A stretch of DNA of 64,000 nucleotides from Bog-756 sp963769765 (GTDB lineage Bacteria; Actinomycetota; Acidimicrobiia; Acidimicrobiales; RAAP-2). This document shows positions 1 to 9,880 of the stretch, in pieces. The position numbers and the translations under genes are program-made. Position 1 is the first letter of the stretch, and the number at the start of each line of letters is the position of its first letter. The notes under the pieces were generated by a model. The model searched no databases. It worked only from the letters and a program-made list of their open reading frames with translations, and was not told the origin of the DNA. Location: NCBI GenBank assembly GCA_963769765.1, contig CAVYNA010000001.1:372001-436000 (forward strand). Direction: 5' to 3'.

Positions 1-1
1 G

Positions 2-1610
2 CTCGAGGAGCTCCAACAGTGGGGTGCGGCCTTGTGGCGGCCCCTGATGATCTGGTCGCTCGTCAACATCGCGATCGGGCAGTGGCTCGTCGGGATCGGC
101 ATCGCGCCCTCATTCCTTTCGACGGCCAATGCCGAGACGATCGGCGCCCTCGGGGCCTTCGTCCTCGTGATCGTGATCCGGATGGCCGGTGCGACCGGAG
201 AGAAGAAGGAGCAGGCCGAGGCACTCCTCGCCCATCAGGCGCTCCACGACATGCTGACCGGCCTCCCCAATCGGGCCTACTTCTTCGAGCGCACGATCGA
301 GACCCTGCAGCGCGCGGCCGCGGACGGCACCGACTGCGCAGTCATGCTCTTCGATCTCGACCGGTTCAAGGAGATCAACGACACGATGGGCCACAAGTAC
401 GGCGATCGCGTGCTCATCGAGATCGGCCCGAGAGTGCGCGCGGTGCTCCGGGCCGGGGACACGCTCGCACGGCTCGGCGGGGACGAGTTCTGCGTGCTCC
501 TGCCCGACGTCGGGAGCGCGGACCAGGCGGTCCGGGTGGCCGGCCGGATCATCGAGGTCCTCGAGCAGCCGTTCAACATCGACGGAGTCAACCTCGGTAT
601 CGAGGCGAGTTGCGGCATCGCCTTCTCGACGCCGGCCGGCGCGACGGCCGACCTGTTGCTCCAGTGGGCCGACGTCGCGATGTACGCGGCAAAGGACTCC
701 AACGAAGCCTTTGTCGTCTACGCCGAGGAGCTCGACCCGAGCCGGACCGGGCACCTCGCGCTCCTCGGCGAGCTGCGCCACGCGCTCGCCAACGACGAGT
801 TCGTTCTCCACTACCAGCCAAAGGCGTCGATGATCACGCGGCAGGTGCTCGGGGCCGAGGCGCTCATCCGCTGGGAGCATCCGACGCTCGGGATGGTCTA
901 TCCGGACAAGTTCATCCCGGAGGCCGAGCGGAGCGGCCTCATCGAGCCCATGACCTACTGGGTGCTCGACCAGGCGCTCGGGCAGTGCAGGCGGTGGCTC
1001 GACGCCGGTGAGCCACACTGCTCGAACGGGCTGACCGTCGCGGTCAACCTCTCGACACGCAGCCTGCTGGACGCGTCGCTCCCGAACATCGTCGAGTCCG
1101 CGCTCGCGCGCTGGGACCTGCCCGCGCATCTGCTCGAGCTCGAGATCACCGAGACGATCATCATGACCGACCCCAAGAGGGCAGCGACGCGTCCTGACCG
1201 AGCTCGCCGAGATGGGGATCACCCTTTCGATCGACGACTTCGGCACCGGGTACTCGTCGCTGGCCTACCTCCGGGACCTCCCGGTCACCCAGCTCAAGAT
1301 CGACCGGTGCTTCGTCCAGGACATGGGGAGCGACCCGGATGACGCGGTGATCGTGCGGGCGGTGCTCGACCTCGCGAACAATCTGGGTCTCCAGACGGTG
1401 GCCGAAGGCGTCGAGGACGCCGCGACCTGGGACCAGTTGACCACGCTCGGATGCGACCACGCACAGGGCTACTTCCTCGCCCGACCGATGCCCGCCGACA
1501 AGTTCGACAGCTGGCTCACCGGGCACTCCGCGCTCGTGGGGCACCTCGACCCGACGCTCGGCCAGGCACCGCTCATGAGCCGGATGGGGCTCGGGCGGGT
1601 GCTGCGGTGA
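2..1610 (+). pseudogene. GGDEF-EAL cyclic-di-GMP protein, 5' truncated and frameshifted
   Basis: This encodes a membrane-linked cyclic-di-GMP synthase/phosphodiesterase. The frame is open to the left edge, so the gene probably begins outside the window; a TTG at 32 is the first start codon inside it. Two hydrophobic stretches near the start suggest the end of a membrane sensor. A GGDEF domain follows, with the active site LARLGGDEF and an upstream RAGD that fits the RxxD product-inhibition site. The EAL domain starts with GAEALIRWEHP and keeps DDFGTGYSSL, LKIDR and AEGVED, so both catalytic halves look intact. An extra base near 1187 shifts the reading frame; removing it joins EITETIIMTDPKRA directly to RVLTELAEMGI. 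This may be a sequence error rather than a dead gene. Confidence 0.85.
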
Positions 1611-1670
1611 TGTCAACAGGTGTCGTCAAGTTGGACGGGCCGATGGCCGATAGCACAGGGCATGCAGCGG

Positions 1671-3467
1671 ATGAATGAAGTTGAGAGCTCCTCGTCGCCG
1701 GCGGACCCCTCGGTCGCATCGGTGAGCGCGGAGCGGGTGGCGCTCGGAACGGCGGTGCAGGCCCGGGCCGAGGAGATCGGTCGGCGGGTCGACCAGCAGT
1801 TCGCCGAGACGCTCCAGGGCGAGGCCTACGAGACGTCCCGGATCGCCTCCGAGCTGATCGGCCGGTGGCTCGCGACCGACCAGGTCGCGTCGTCGGCCGA
1901 GGAGGCCACCCTGGTACGCCAGGGCGAACAGGCCATCCTCGAGGACGCGCGGCTCGCCTACGTGACCAAGGCGTACTTCGCCTGGCGGGACGCGTTGATG
2001 GACGTGATCCTCGAGGAGGCCGCCCGGCTGTCCGTGAGCGACGAGCTCGTGGAGTTGGCCACGTTGGTCGTGCGGTCGAGCTGCGACGGGGCCCTGGTGA
2101 GGATCGTCCGCCAGTTCGACCAGACGCGCCGTGAGCTCCAAGATCGGCTGAAGGAGGAGCAGGCCAACCTCGCGCAACGCGCACTGCACGACCAGCTCAC
2201 CGGTCTCCCGAACCGGACGCTGCTCACCGATCGGCTCCGGCAGGCCTCGGACCGCGTCGCCCGCAATGGCAGCGGGGCGATGCTGCTCTTCCTCGATCTC
2301 GACAACTTCAAGGCGATCAACGACCGCTTCGGTCATCCAGCGGGGGACTGCCTGCTCGAAGCCGTCGCGTTCCGGCTCGAGGAGCTGGTCCGCTCGGTCG
2401 ACACCGTCGCGCGGCTCGGCGGCGACGAGTTCGTCGTGCTGATCGAGGACGTCGACGACCCCGACGGCGCCGCGCGGTCATTGGCGGAGCGGATCCATCT
2501 CTCGATGCGGGCACCGGTCGAGGTCGATGACCGGCTGTTGCACTCCTCGGTCAGCATCGGCATCGCGCCGGTCCTCGCCGGGGTCGATCCCGAGACGTGC
2601 CTCGCCAAGGCGGACGCCGCGATGTACCAGGCCAAGCGCGGCGGTCCTGCTCGCTTCGAGGCGTTCAGCGAGGCGATCGGAGACGAGCAGCGACGCCAGA
2701 GCCTCCTCGCCGACGAGCTGCGGGTCGCCCACGAGCTCGACCAGCTCTCGATCCACTACCAGCCGCTCTTCGCCGTCGAGGGGGGCCTGACCGGGCACGA
2801 GGCACTGCTCCGGTGGGAGCACCCCGAGCTCGGCTCGGTCCAGCCGGTCGAATTCATCCCCCTCCTCGAACAGAGCCGCGAGATCATCCCGATCGGACGG
2901 TGGGTGCTGCACGAGGCGACCAAGCAGTGCCGCCAGTGGCAGACCCTCGGCCGGCCGGACCTCGGGATCTCGGTCAACGTCTCCGCGCGTCAGCTCCAAG
3001 ATCCGGACTTCTACGACGACGTCCAGCACGCGCTGATGCTCTCCCACCTCGATCCGAGCGCCCTCGTGCTCGAGGTGACCGAGTCGGTGCTCGTGATGGA
3101 CATCGTGCGGATCGGATCGGTCATGCAGAAGATCCGCGATCTCGGGGTGCATCTGGCACTCGACGACTTCGGCACCGGGTACTCGTCGCTCCTCTACCTC
3201 CAGGGGCTCCCGATCGACCGGCTCAAAGTCGACCGGACCTTCGTCGCGGGGCTCGGGAGCTCGGGGCAGGACCCGACCATCATCTCGACCGTCGTGGAGC
3301 TCGCGCACAAGCTCGGGCTACGGGTCGTCGCCGAAGGCGTCGAGACCGAGTCCGAGCTCCGGGCCGTCGTGGAGATGGGCTGCGACGAGGCCCAGGGGTT
3401 CTTCCTCGGACGACCGAGCCCGGCGCAGCACCTGACCATCGAGCCACGCACCCTCACGACTCGCTGA
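1671..3467 (+). CDS. GGDEF-EAL domain protein with helical N-terminal sensor
   Basis: A soluble dual-domain enzyme for making and breaking cyclic-di-GMP. The first ~170 residues are helical, Glu/Arg/Ala-rich and have no membrane segment; I do not recognise the fold. GGDEF lies near residue 250 (VARLGGDEF, with RSVD upstream as an RxxD inhibitory site). The EAL domain starts near residue 375 with GHEALLRWEHP and carries NVSARQL, EVTES, DDFGTGYSSL, LKVDRTF, AEGVETE and QGFFLGRP, so all usual phosphodiesterase metal and catalytic residues are present. ATG at 1671 was chosen; ATG 1662 and GTG 1620 are in frame and none has a strong ribosome site. The 3' end overlaps the convergent FGGY kinase by 14 bases. 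It sits 60 bases after another GGDEF-EAL gene and may be co-transcribed with it. Confidence 0.92.
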   Translation: MNEVESSSSPADPSVASVSAERVALGTAVQARAEEIGRRVDQQFAETLQGEAYETSRIASELIGRWLATDQVASSAEEATLVRQGEQAILEDARLAYVTKAYFAWRDALMDVILEEAARLSVSDELVELATLVVRSSCDGALVRIVRQFDQTRRELQDRLKEEQANLAQRALHDQLTGLPNRTLLTDRLRQASDRVARNGSGAMLLFLDLDNFKAINDRFGHPAGDCLLEAVAFRLEELVRSVDTVARLGGDEFVVLIEDVDDPDGAARSLAERIHLSMRAPVEVDDRLLHSSVSIGIAPVLAGVDPETCLAKADAAMYQAKRGGPARFEAFSEAIGDEQRRQSLLADELRVAHELDQLSIHYQPLFAVEGGLTGHEALLRWEHPELGSVQPVEFIPLLEQSREIIPIGRWVLHEATKQCRQWQTLGRPDLGISVNVSARQLQDPDFYDDVQHALMLSHLDPSALVLEVTESVLVMDIVRIGSVMQKIRDLGVHLALDDFGTGYSSLLYLQGLPIDRLKVDRTFVAGLGSSGQDPTIISTVVELAHKLGLRVVAEGVETESELRAVVEMGCDEAQGFFLGRPSPAQHLTIEPRTLTTR

Positions 3468-5046
3468 GCCGCCGCGCCCGGCGACGGTTCTCCTTGCCGA
3501 ACACCCGCCGCTGGGCGCGGTAGAGGCCGGTGAACGCCCGGTAGTGCTCGTCGTAGACCTCGCGGACGACCGGGTCGGGCTCGTGCCGCTCGGCTACCGG
3601 GACGAACGACGCGAACTCGGAGAACGTGACCTGGCCGAGCGCGGAAGCGGCGAGCAACGCACAGCCCCGCAGGTTCGCGAGTCGCGGCTCGGCCACGCGC
3701 TCGACCGTCCGGTCGAGCACGTCGGCGAAGATCGAGCACCACAGCGCCGAGGTCGCGCCGCCACCGATCACGCGCACCGACGAGAGCGGGCCCCCGACGA
3801 ACCGCTCGACCGCGCCGGTCAACCACCGTGAGTTGAGCGCCACCCCCTCCAGCACGGCTCGGACGATGTCCGCACGGGTCGTGCGCAAGGAGAGGTTGTG
3901 CAGTCCGCCTCGTGCGTTCCGGTCGTCGACCGGCGACCGTTCGCCGGCGAGCCAAGGGGTGAAGAGGACACCGTTGCTGCCGGTGGCGGCGGTGGCTGCC
4001 AGAGACATGAGCTGTTCGTAGGTCGGCGGTCCGTCGTCGTCGGCGAGGCGTTCGCGCAGCCAGTCCAGCGCGCGACCGCCGGATTCCTGGTTGTTGGCGA
4101 CCAGGTAGAGGCCCGGCGCGAAGCCCGGCACCGTCGCGATCTGTCGGATGGGGTCGGTCTTCTTGGCGGGGTAGGGGCAGCTCACCCAGCTGGTCGTCGA
4201 GATCGCGAGGTGCGCCTGCCGGGCGAGCACGGCGCCGCTGCCGGCACACGCCGAGTGGAGGTCCGGCGTACCGGCGACGACCACCACGTCCGGCCGGAGG
4301 CCGAGATCGTCGGCGACGGTCGTCGACAGTGGCGCCACGATGGAGCCGGTCGCCCGCAACGGCGGGAGCTTCGCCAGGGGCACGCCGGAGCCCCGCACCA
4401 GCACCGGGTCGTAGGCAAGGCGATCGGGTCTCCGGTTGTCGGTGAGCCAGGCGGCGGCCATCGACGCCGGCGTGGCGGCCGCGACCCCGGTGAAGCGCAT
4501 CGAGAGGTAGTCGACCGGCTCGAGGTACCACCGCGCCGCCGAGGCCACGTCGGGCTGTCGGTGCTCGAGGAAGAGGATGTGCCCGATCGGGTCCGCACCC
4601 GACGTCGAGGGCGCACCCCCGCTGTGGAGGATCCACCGTGCCGCGGCGATCGGGTCGTACCCGGCGACCGGACCCCCGACGGCCGACCTGGTGAGCGGCC
4701 CGCCCCTCGTGTCGGACCAGAGGATGCACTCGCCGACCGGTCGTCCGGCCGGGTCGACCGGCACGGTGGATCCCCACTGGCCGGTGCAGGAGACCGCCAC
4801 GACCTGGTCGCGGCGGACCGTCCCCGCGTCGAGGAGTCGGTGCGCGGAGGCCACGATCAGCTGCCACCACTCTTCGGCGTCCTGGGTGGAGCGGCCGTCC
4901 GGCCCTTCGGTGGTGACGACCGGTGCGTGCTCTGCAGCGGCGATGGCGCCGGTCAGGGAAACCAGGCCGACCTTCGGCCCGCCTGTCCCGAGGTCCACCG
5001 CGAGGACGAAACGCTCCTCCCTCGGCCTGGACGAAGCTGACGTCAC
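3454..5046 (-). CDS. FGGY-family carbohydrate kinase (xylulokinase-like)
   Basis: An ATP-dependent sugar or polyol kinase of the FGGY family, about 530 residues, which is the usual length. The N-terminal phosphate-binding strand reads VLAVDLGTGGPKVGLVS. The linking region contains CTGQWGSTVPVD, and the C-terminal ATP domain contains VIGGGATSALWCSIFADVL. Family knowledge says such kinases phosphorylate xylulose, ribulose, glycerol or related polyols; the substrate cannot be read from the sequence. The start is GTG at 5046 without a clear ribosome site. It is the last gene of a minus-strand run with a PLP-dependent lyase (43 bases upstream) and a Gfo/Idh/MocA oxidoreductase, which suggests a small polyol or amino-polyol pathway. 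Its end overlaps the convergent GGDEF-EAL gene. Confidence 0.88.
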   Translation of the reverse strand: MTSASSRPREERFVLAVDLGTGGPKVGLVSLTGAIAAAEHAPVVTTEGPDGRSTQDAEEWWQLIVASAHRLLDAGTVRRDQVVAVSCTGQWGSTVPVDPAGRPVGECILWSDTRGGPLTRSAVGGPVAGYDPIAAARWILHSGGAPSTSGADPIGHILFLEHRQPDVASAARWYLEPVDYLSMRFTGVAAATPASMAAAWLTDNRRPDRLAYDPVLVRGSGVPLAKLPPLRATGSIVAPLSTTVADDLGLRPDVVVVAGTPDLHSACAGSGAVLARQAHLAISTTSWVSCPYPAKKTDPIRQIATVPGFAPGLYLVANNQESGGRALDWLRERLADDDGPPTYEQLMSLAATAATGSNGVLFTPWLAGERSPVDDRNARGGLHNLSLRTTRADIVRAVLEGVALNSRWLTGAVERFVGGPLSSVRVIGGGATSALWCSIFADVLDRTVERVAEPRLANLRGCALLAASALGQVTFSEFASFVPVAERHEPDPVVREVYDEHYRAFTGLYRAQRRVFGKENRRRARRLSES

Positions 5047-5088
5047 CGCGACGAGCGCGCGACGAGCTCCCGTCCCCCGTTCCGCCGC

Positions 5089-6480
5089 TCACCCATCGGC
5101 GGGGATCGCCTGTTGCGCGTCCATCATCTCGCCCATGACGATCCTGATGAATTCGTCCGCCTCGTCGGTCATCCCGCCCGCGACCCCGCCGTAGATCGCG
5201 CCCGACTTCGGTGCTTCCCCCGCGTGGGCCTTCGCGTACGCGACCGCGTCGGCCAGGTCCGAGGCGAAGGCATCCGCGACACCCGGTTGGGTCTGCGGCC
5301 TGGTGACCGCCATGTGGAGCGCGTTCGGGTACTGCTGGCCGTTGAGCCTCCATCCGCACGACCGCAGGTGGTCGTTGACGTGGTAGATGTCGAATTCGTC
5401 CGCGGTGAAGCTGAAGAGGAAGGTGGGGCGACCGAGGATCCGGAGCTCGGGGTGGGAGCGCACCGCATCTTGCATGGCGGACGCAGTCTCGAAGATCGCC
5501 TTGGCGTAGCCGCGGTAGCCGGCGCGGCCGAGCTGGACCATCGACGCCCACGTGGCGGCCAGAAGGCCCCCGGACCTCGAACCGTCCATGCCCGGAGAGC
5601 AGTACTTGCCGCCGCTCCAATCGGTGCGGAAGAAGTACTGGGCGTTGCGGATCGCCTTGTCTCGGAAGGTGAGGACCGAAGTGCCCTTGAACGCGTATCC
5701 GTACTTGTGGGTGTCCGCCGAGATCGACGTCACGCCGGGCAACCGATAGTCGAACACCGGGATGTCGTAGCCGAGGTCCTGACCGAACGGGAGGATGAAC
5801 CCGCCCAGGCAGCCGTCGACGTGGAGCCCGACCCCGCTGGCGAGCGCGAGCTCTGACAGCTGCTCGATCGGGTCGACGGTGCCGTACCCGTAGTTGCATG
5901 CCGAGCCCACGATCGCCACCGTGTCGTCGTCGAGGTGCCGCTCGACCGACGCGGGATCGACGAGGGTGGTCGCCGGGTCGACCGGCACGGTGCGAGGTTC
6001 GATGCCGAAGAGGTGGCACGCCTTGTCGAACGCGGGATGGGCCGTCTCCGGCTTCACCACGTTCGGTCGCTCGATCCCGCGGGTGGCGCGTGCGTGATCG
6101 CGATAGGCGAGCATCGCATGGCAGATGCTGCCCGTACCGCCCGTCGAGACCAGTCCGGCCGGTGCGCCGTCGGTGACGGCGTCGGCGTTGAGCAGGTCGA
6201 GGGTCATCGAGATGATCTCGGCCTCGAACTTCGTCGCACTCGGGCACATGTCGCGCTGGAGCGCGTTGACGTGCGCGAAGAGGCCGAACGCCTCGGTCAG
6301 GAACCGGTAGTGGTCGTGGTCGCCGCAGTACATCGTGCCCGAGCACTTGCCCGACTCCCACACGGCGTCCTCGGCGGTCGCCATCGACCGGAGCCATGCG
6401 AGCACCTCGTCGCGTGGGGAACCCTGCTCGGGGAGACGTCGGTTGACGGCCAGACGGTCGTGGTAAGGGTAGGTGCTCAT
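5089..6480 (-). CDS. PLP-dependent group II decarboxylase, sphingosine-1-phosphate-lyase-like
   Basis: A pyridoxal-phosphate enzyme of 463 residues in the family that includes glutamate decarboxylases and sphingosine-1-phosphate lyase. The PLP lysine lies in SISADTHKYGYAFKGTS, a form typical of S1P-lyase relatives rather than GadB. Upstream, VSTGGTGSICHAMLAYR is the phosphate-binding loop and GLHVDGCLGGF supplies the aspartate that contacts the pyridine nitrogen. The start ATG at 6480 is preceded by GAGGAG at a good distance; an upstream in-frame ATG at 6549 has no such support and would add a Cys/Arg-rich leader. It is the middle gene of the oxidoreductase-lyase-kinase operon, 25 bases after the oxidoreductase. 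Decarboxylase versus C-C lyase activity is undecided; the kinase neighbour makes a phosphorylated substrate attractive but unproven. Confidence 0.87.
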   Translation of the reverse strand: MSTYPYHDRLAVNRRLPEQGSPRDEVLAWLRSMATAEDAVWESGKCSGTMYCGDHDHYRFLTEAFGLFAHVNALQRDMCPSATKFEAEIISMTLDLLNADAVTDGAPAGLVSTGGTGSICHAMLAYRDHARATRGIERPNVVKPETAHPAFDKACHLFGIEPRTVPVDPATTLVDPASVERHLDDDTVAIVGSACNYGYGTVDPIEQLSELALASGVGLHVDGCLGGFILPFGQDLGYDIPVFDYRLPGVTSISADTHKYGYAFKGTSVLTFRDKAIRNAQYFFRTDWSGGKYCSPGMDGSRSGGLLAATWASMVQLGRAGYRGYAKAIFETASAMQDAVRSHPELRILGRPTFLFSFTADEFDIYHVNDHLRSCGWRLNGQQYPNALHMAVTRPQTQPGVADAFASDLADAVAYAKAHAGEAPKSGAIYGGVAGGMTDEADEFIRIVMGEMMDAQQAIPADG

Positions 6481-6505
6481 GGTCCGCTCCTCGTGTTGCG
6501 GTACG

Positions 6506-7528
6506 TCACGCTCCTCTCGGGCGCATGCTGGCTGCACGGTACACGGCATCGATGACCGTCATGTTCGCGACGGCGTCGTCGGCCGGTGTCGGCAGGGGCC
6601 GTCCGCGCAGGACGGCGTCGCAGAACGCGTCGAGCTGGTACGCGTAGGTCGGCCGTCGCGACGCCCGCTCCCGGCGGGTGGCGTGTGCCGACCGCACGGC
6701 AAGGCGACCGAACAGGTGTGGCGCGAACGGGTTGAAGGCCGTGAGCTCTCCGTCGTCGCCGCGAATCCGCGTCGTGAGGTGCAGCACCGAGTGTGACCAC
6801 ATCGAGCAGTGGACCGCGGCCGACACCCCGTCGGGGAACTCGAGCTCGGCGGACATCGCGCGGTCGACGTCGGGGGAGCGGTGGAGTGCACGGGCCGACA
6901 CGACGTTCGGTTCGGCGCCCGCGAGCAGACGCACCAGGTTGACCGCGTAGCAGCCCATGTCCATCATGGCGCCCCCGGCCAACGGCCACGAGTAGCGGAT
7001 GTCGCCCCGCCGTGGGATCGGAGCGCAGAGCCACGACTCGATCCGTCGGACCCGGCCGAGCTCGCCGCTCGCCACGATCTCGCGCAGGCGCCGGACGAAC
7101 GGGTGGGTGCGGTAGTGGAAGGCCTCGGCGACGACGAGGCCGGATCGCTCGAGCGCCTCCTGCGAGGCACCGGCCACGGTGGCGGCCTCCGCGGCGTTTG
7201 CGGTGAGGGGCTTCTCGCAGAGCACGTGCTTGCCGGCCCGGAGTGCCTCGAGGGTCCACTCGGCGTGCAAGCTGTTCGGGAGGGGCACGTAGACCGCGTC
7301 GACCTCGGGATCGGCCAGCACCGAGGCGTAGTCGTGGGCGACACGGGGAACCCCGTGCCGTCCGGCGAAGGCGGCGGCCCGTGCGGGGTCCCGCGCACCG
7401 ACGGTGACGACGACGGCCTCGGGATGGCCCTTCGCAGGTCGGATCAGGGCCGCGGGGGCGATGCGGGCGGCGCCGAGGATGCCGAAGCGCACCTGTCGTC
7501 CGGTCGTCACGGGACCCAACCATCCCAC
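6506..7528 (-). CDS. Gfo/Idh/MocA family oxidoreductase
   Basis: An NAD(P)-dependent sugar or cyclitol dehydrogenase, 340 residues. The N-terminal Rossmann fold shows RFGILGAARIAP, and the family signature GKHVLCEKPLTANAAEA contains the conserved EKP lysine. The C-terminal domain has GGAMMDMGCYAVN, where family members place residues that shape the substrate site. GTG at 7528 is used as the start; a second in-frame GTG about seven codons later is possible because the Rossmann strand begins after it. It is the first gene of the minus-strand operon with the PLP lyase and FGGY kinase, and it is divergent from a membrane GGDEF-EAL gene. Substrate unknown. Confidence 0.9.
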   Translation of the reverse strand: MGWLGPVTTGRQVRFGILGAARIAPAALIRPAKGHPEAVVVTVGARDPARAAAFAGRHGVPRVAHDYASVLADPEVDAVYVPLPNSLHAEWTLEALRAGKHVLCEKPLTANAAEAATVAGASQEALERSGLVVAEAFHYRTHPFVRRLREIVASGELGRVRRIESWLCAPIPRRGDIRYSWPLAGGAMMDMGCYAVNLVRLLAGAEPNVVSARALHRSPDVDRAMSAELEFPDGVSAAVHCSMWSHSVLHLTTRIRGDDGELTAFNPFAPHLFGRLAVRSAHATRRERASRRPTYAYQLDAFCDAVLRGRPLPTPADDAVANMTVIDAVYRAASMRPRGA

Positions 7529-7614
7529 GCGAGGGGATCCCGAGGGGCGTGGCGGGTCAATCTTTGGGCCCGACCTGCCGATGAACCAGCATGGCCAGCC
7601 TCAGAGGCGATGCG

Positions 7615-9855
7615 ATGACGCCCGCGGGGCGGCTGCCCAGGGCGTTGACGGGCCGCCTCGCGGCCTGGATGTGGATGGTCTCGAGCTGTCTTTCCGTGAC
7701 CTCGCAGATGCTGGCACCGGGGCGCTCGTCCCGCGAGGCGGCCCTCGTCATCGGGGTCATCTCCCTCGCAGGCGGCGTCGTCATGTGGCTGCTGCCGTGG
7801 GGACGCTGGCCGCGGCGCACCGCCCTCGTGCTGGTGCCGCTCGCCTTCGGCACGATCGGGTTCGACTACTGCGTCGCCGACGGCAACGGCTTTCTCTACG
7901 CGGTCTCCTTCGTCACGGTCTTCGTCTGGCTCGGCCTCGCGTTCCCCCAGGGGACCTGCCTCGCGTTCTCACCCCTGTTCGTCGTCGGCTACGTGATCCC
8001 GCTGCTGGTGGGTCCAGCGGGCCAGACCTCGCTCGGGCTCGCGTCGACGGTCTACGTGCTGGCGGTCTGTCTGATGGTGGGCGAGGCGTCCGCCTGGGCG
8101 ATGGCGCAGCTCAGCCGCACCCGGAGCACGCTCGCCGACACGAGGGAGCGCTATTCGGGCGTCTTCGAGGAGGCGCCGACGGGCATGATCGCGGTCTCGC
8201 CGGACCGCACGCTGCTCCGGGTGAACCGGGCCTTCTGCGAGATCATCGGTCGTCGCGCGGACGAGCTCGAAGGGCAGAGCATGAGCGAGCTCGTGCACCC
8301 CGGCGACCGCGAGATCTCCGACGAGCACGTCCGGCGCCTCATGGCCGGCGAGATCGACCGGTTCAGCATCGAGAAGCGTCTGTACCGCGCCGACGGCGAC
8401 ACCGTGTGGGTCTCGGTGGGCACCTCGTGTGTCCGCAACCGAGCGGGTGAGCCGATCTTCCTCATCGGGCAGGTCGAGGACATCACCGAGCGGCGGGACC
8501 TGCGTGAGCGGCTCGCGCACGCAGCGGGCCACGACGATCTCACGGGACTGCCCAACCGGTCACAGTTCATGGAGCGGCTGGCCGCGGCGGTTCCGCAGGC
8601 CGAACGTGCCGGTCGCCACGCGGCGCTCATGTTCCTCGACCTCGACCGGTTCAAGCTCATCAACGACGGCCTCGGGCACGACGCAGGGGACCGGCTCCTC
8701 CAGCGGGTGGCTCACCGGCTGGAGCGCTCGCTCCGCACGGAGGACTTCCTGGCACGGTTCGGCGGTGACGAGTTCACCGCGCTCTGCGTCGTCTCCGACG
8801 AGGACGAGGCACTCGAGATCGCCCGGAGGCTGAAAGCGGCACTCGACCGGCCGCTCGCGGAAGCCGGGCATGAGCAGTTCGTCTCCTTGAGCATCGGGAT
8901 CGCGATGTCGGGGTCGGAGTCCACCGAGGGCGCCGCGCTCCTCCGCAATGCGGACGTCGCGATGTACCGCGCGCGTGAACAGGCACTGGACCGGATCGCG
9001 ATCTACCGGGACGATGACGAGCTCGCGTCGATCAGGAGCCTGCAGACCACCAACGAGCTCCACCGCGCATTGGAACGCGACGAGCTCGTCCTGCACTACC
9101 AGCCCTTCGTGGATCTCGACGACGTGAGCCTGGTCGGCCTCGAGGCGCTCGTCAGGTGGGAGCACCCGGTGCGCGGCCTGCTTTCGCCCGGCGAGTTCAT
9201 CCCCCTCGCCGAGGAGTGCGGGCTCATCGTGCCGCTCGGAACCTGGGTGCTCCGCGAGGCCCTGCGTCAGGGCGCCGAGTGGGCGGCCGCCCGGGCGAGG
9301 TGCGGTCAGGACGCGTGGCGCCTCAACCTCTCGGTCAACGTGAGCACCCAGCAGCTGGTCGACCCGCAGCTCCCCGACATCGTCGCCTGCTCACTGGTCG
9401 ACGCCGGCTTCCCGGCCGATCAGCTCTGGCTCGAGATCACCGAGAGCGCGATCCTGAGCGATCCCGACGCGGCGGTCGCGACCCTCGGACGTCTCCGCGA
9501 CCTCGGGGCGCACATCTCGATCGACGACTTCGGCACCGGGTACTCGTCGCTCAGCTACTTGAAGCACCTGCCCGTCGAGATCCTGAAGATCGACCGGAGC
9601 TTCGTCGACCAGGTCGACTGCGATCCCGACGACCGCACCATCGTCTCGGCGGTGATCGCGATGGGTCGTTCGCTCGGGATGACCGTCATCGGGGAGGGCG
9701 TCGAGCGGATCGAACAGGCGCATCAGCTCACCGAGCTCGGGTGCCACTTCGCGCAGGGCTACTACTACGGCCGGCCGCAATCCCCCGCCACCATCGGCGC
9801 ATGTCCCACCGACGACCTCCGGGCGTGGCGGACCACCGACCTCGCCCCCGTCTGA
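7615..9855 (+). CDS. Membrane PAS-GGDEF-EAL cyclic-di-GMP regulator
   Basis: An integral membrane sensor of about 746 residues. About five hydrophobic helices fill the first ~170 residues, followed by a PAS domain (from YSGVFEEAPTGMIAV to the C-terminal VEDITERRDL), a GGDEF domain with LARFGGDEF and an RTED inhibitory-site match, and an EAL domain with GLEALVRWEHP, NVSTQQL, EITES, DDFGTGYSSL, LKIDRSF and GEGVERI. Catalytic residues of both domains look complete, so net activity must be set by the sensor. ATG at 7615 was chosen because AGAGG lies 7 bases upstream; ATG 7591 is in frame but has no ribosome site. It is divergent from the Gfo/Idh operon and is the third GGDEF-EAL gene in 10 kb. 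Confidence 0.92.
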   Translation: MTPAGRLPRALTGRLAAWMWMVSSCLSVTSQMLAPGRSSREAALVIGVISLAGGVVMWLLPWGRWPRRTALVLVPLAFGTIGFDYCVADGNGFLYAVSFVTVFVWLGLAFPQGTCLAFSPLFVVGYVIPLLVGPAGQTSLGLASTVYVLAVCLMVGEASAWAMAQLSRTRSTLADTRERYSGVFEEAPTGMIAVSPDRTLLRVNRAFCEIIGRRADELEGQSMSELVHPGDREISDEHVRRLMAGEIDRFSIEKRLYRADGDTVWVSVGTSCVRNRAGEPIFLIGQVEDITERRDLRERLAHAAGHDDLTGLPNRSQFMERLAAAVPQAERAGRHAALMFLDLDRFKLINDGLGHDAGDRLLQRVAHRLERSLRTEDFLARFGGDEFTALCVVSDEDEALEIARRLKAALDRPLAEAGHEQFVSLSIGIAMSGSESTEGAALLRNADVAMYRAREQALDRIAIYRDDDELASIRSLQTTNELHRALERDELVLHYQPFVDLDDVSLVGLEALVRWEHPVRGLLSPGEFIPLAEECGLIVPLGTWVLREALRQGAEWAAARARCGQDAWRLNLSVNVSTQQLVDPQLPDIVACSLVDAGFPADQLWLEITESAILSDPDAAVATLGRLRDLGAHISIDDFGTGYSSLSYLKHLPVEILKIDRSFVDQVDCDPDDRTIVSAVIAMGRSLGMTVIGEGVERIEQAHQLTELGCHFAQGYYYGRPQSPATIGACPTDDLRAWRTTDLAPV

Positions 9856-9880
9856 CACCGAGCGGCGTCGGGAAGCGAGC

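Noticed and set aside
3194..6397. Very long minus-strand open frame of 1067 codons
   Set aside because: It is Arg/Pro/Gly-rich, covers the FGGY kinase and the PLP enzyme on the same strand in another frame, and has no family motif. Long shadow frames are expected in high-GC DNA.
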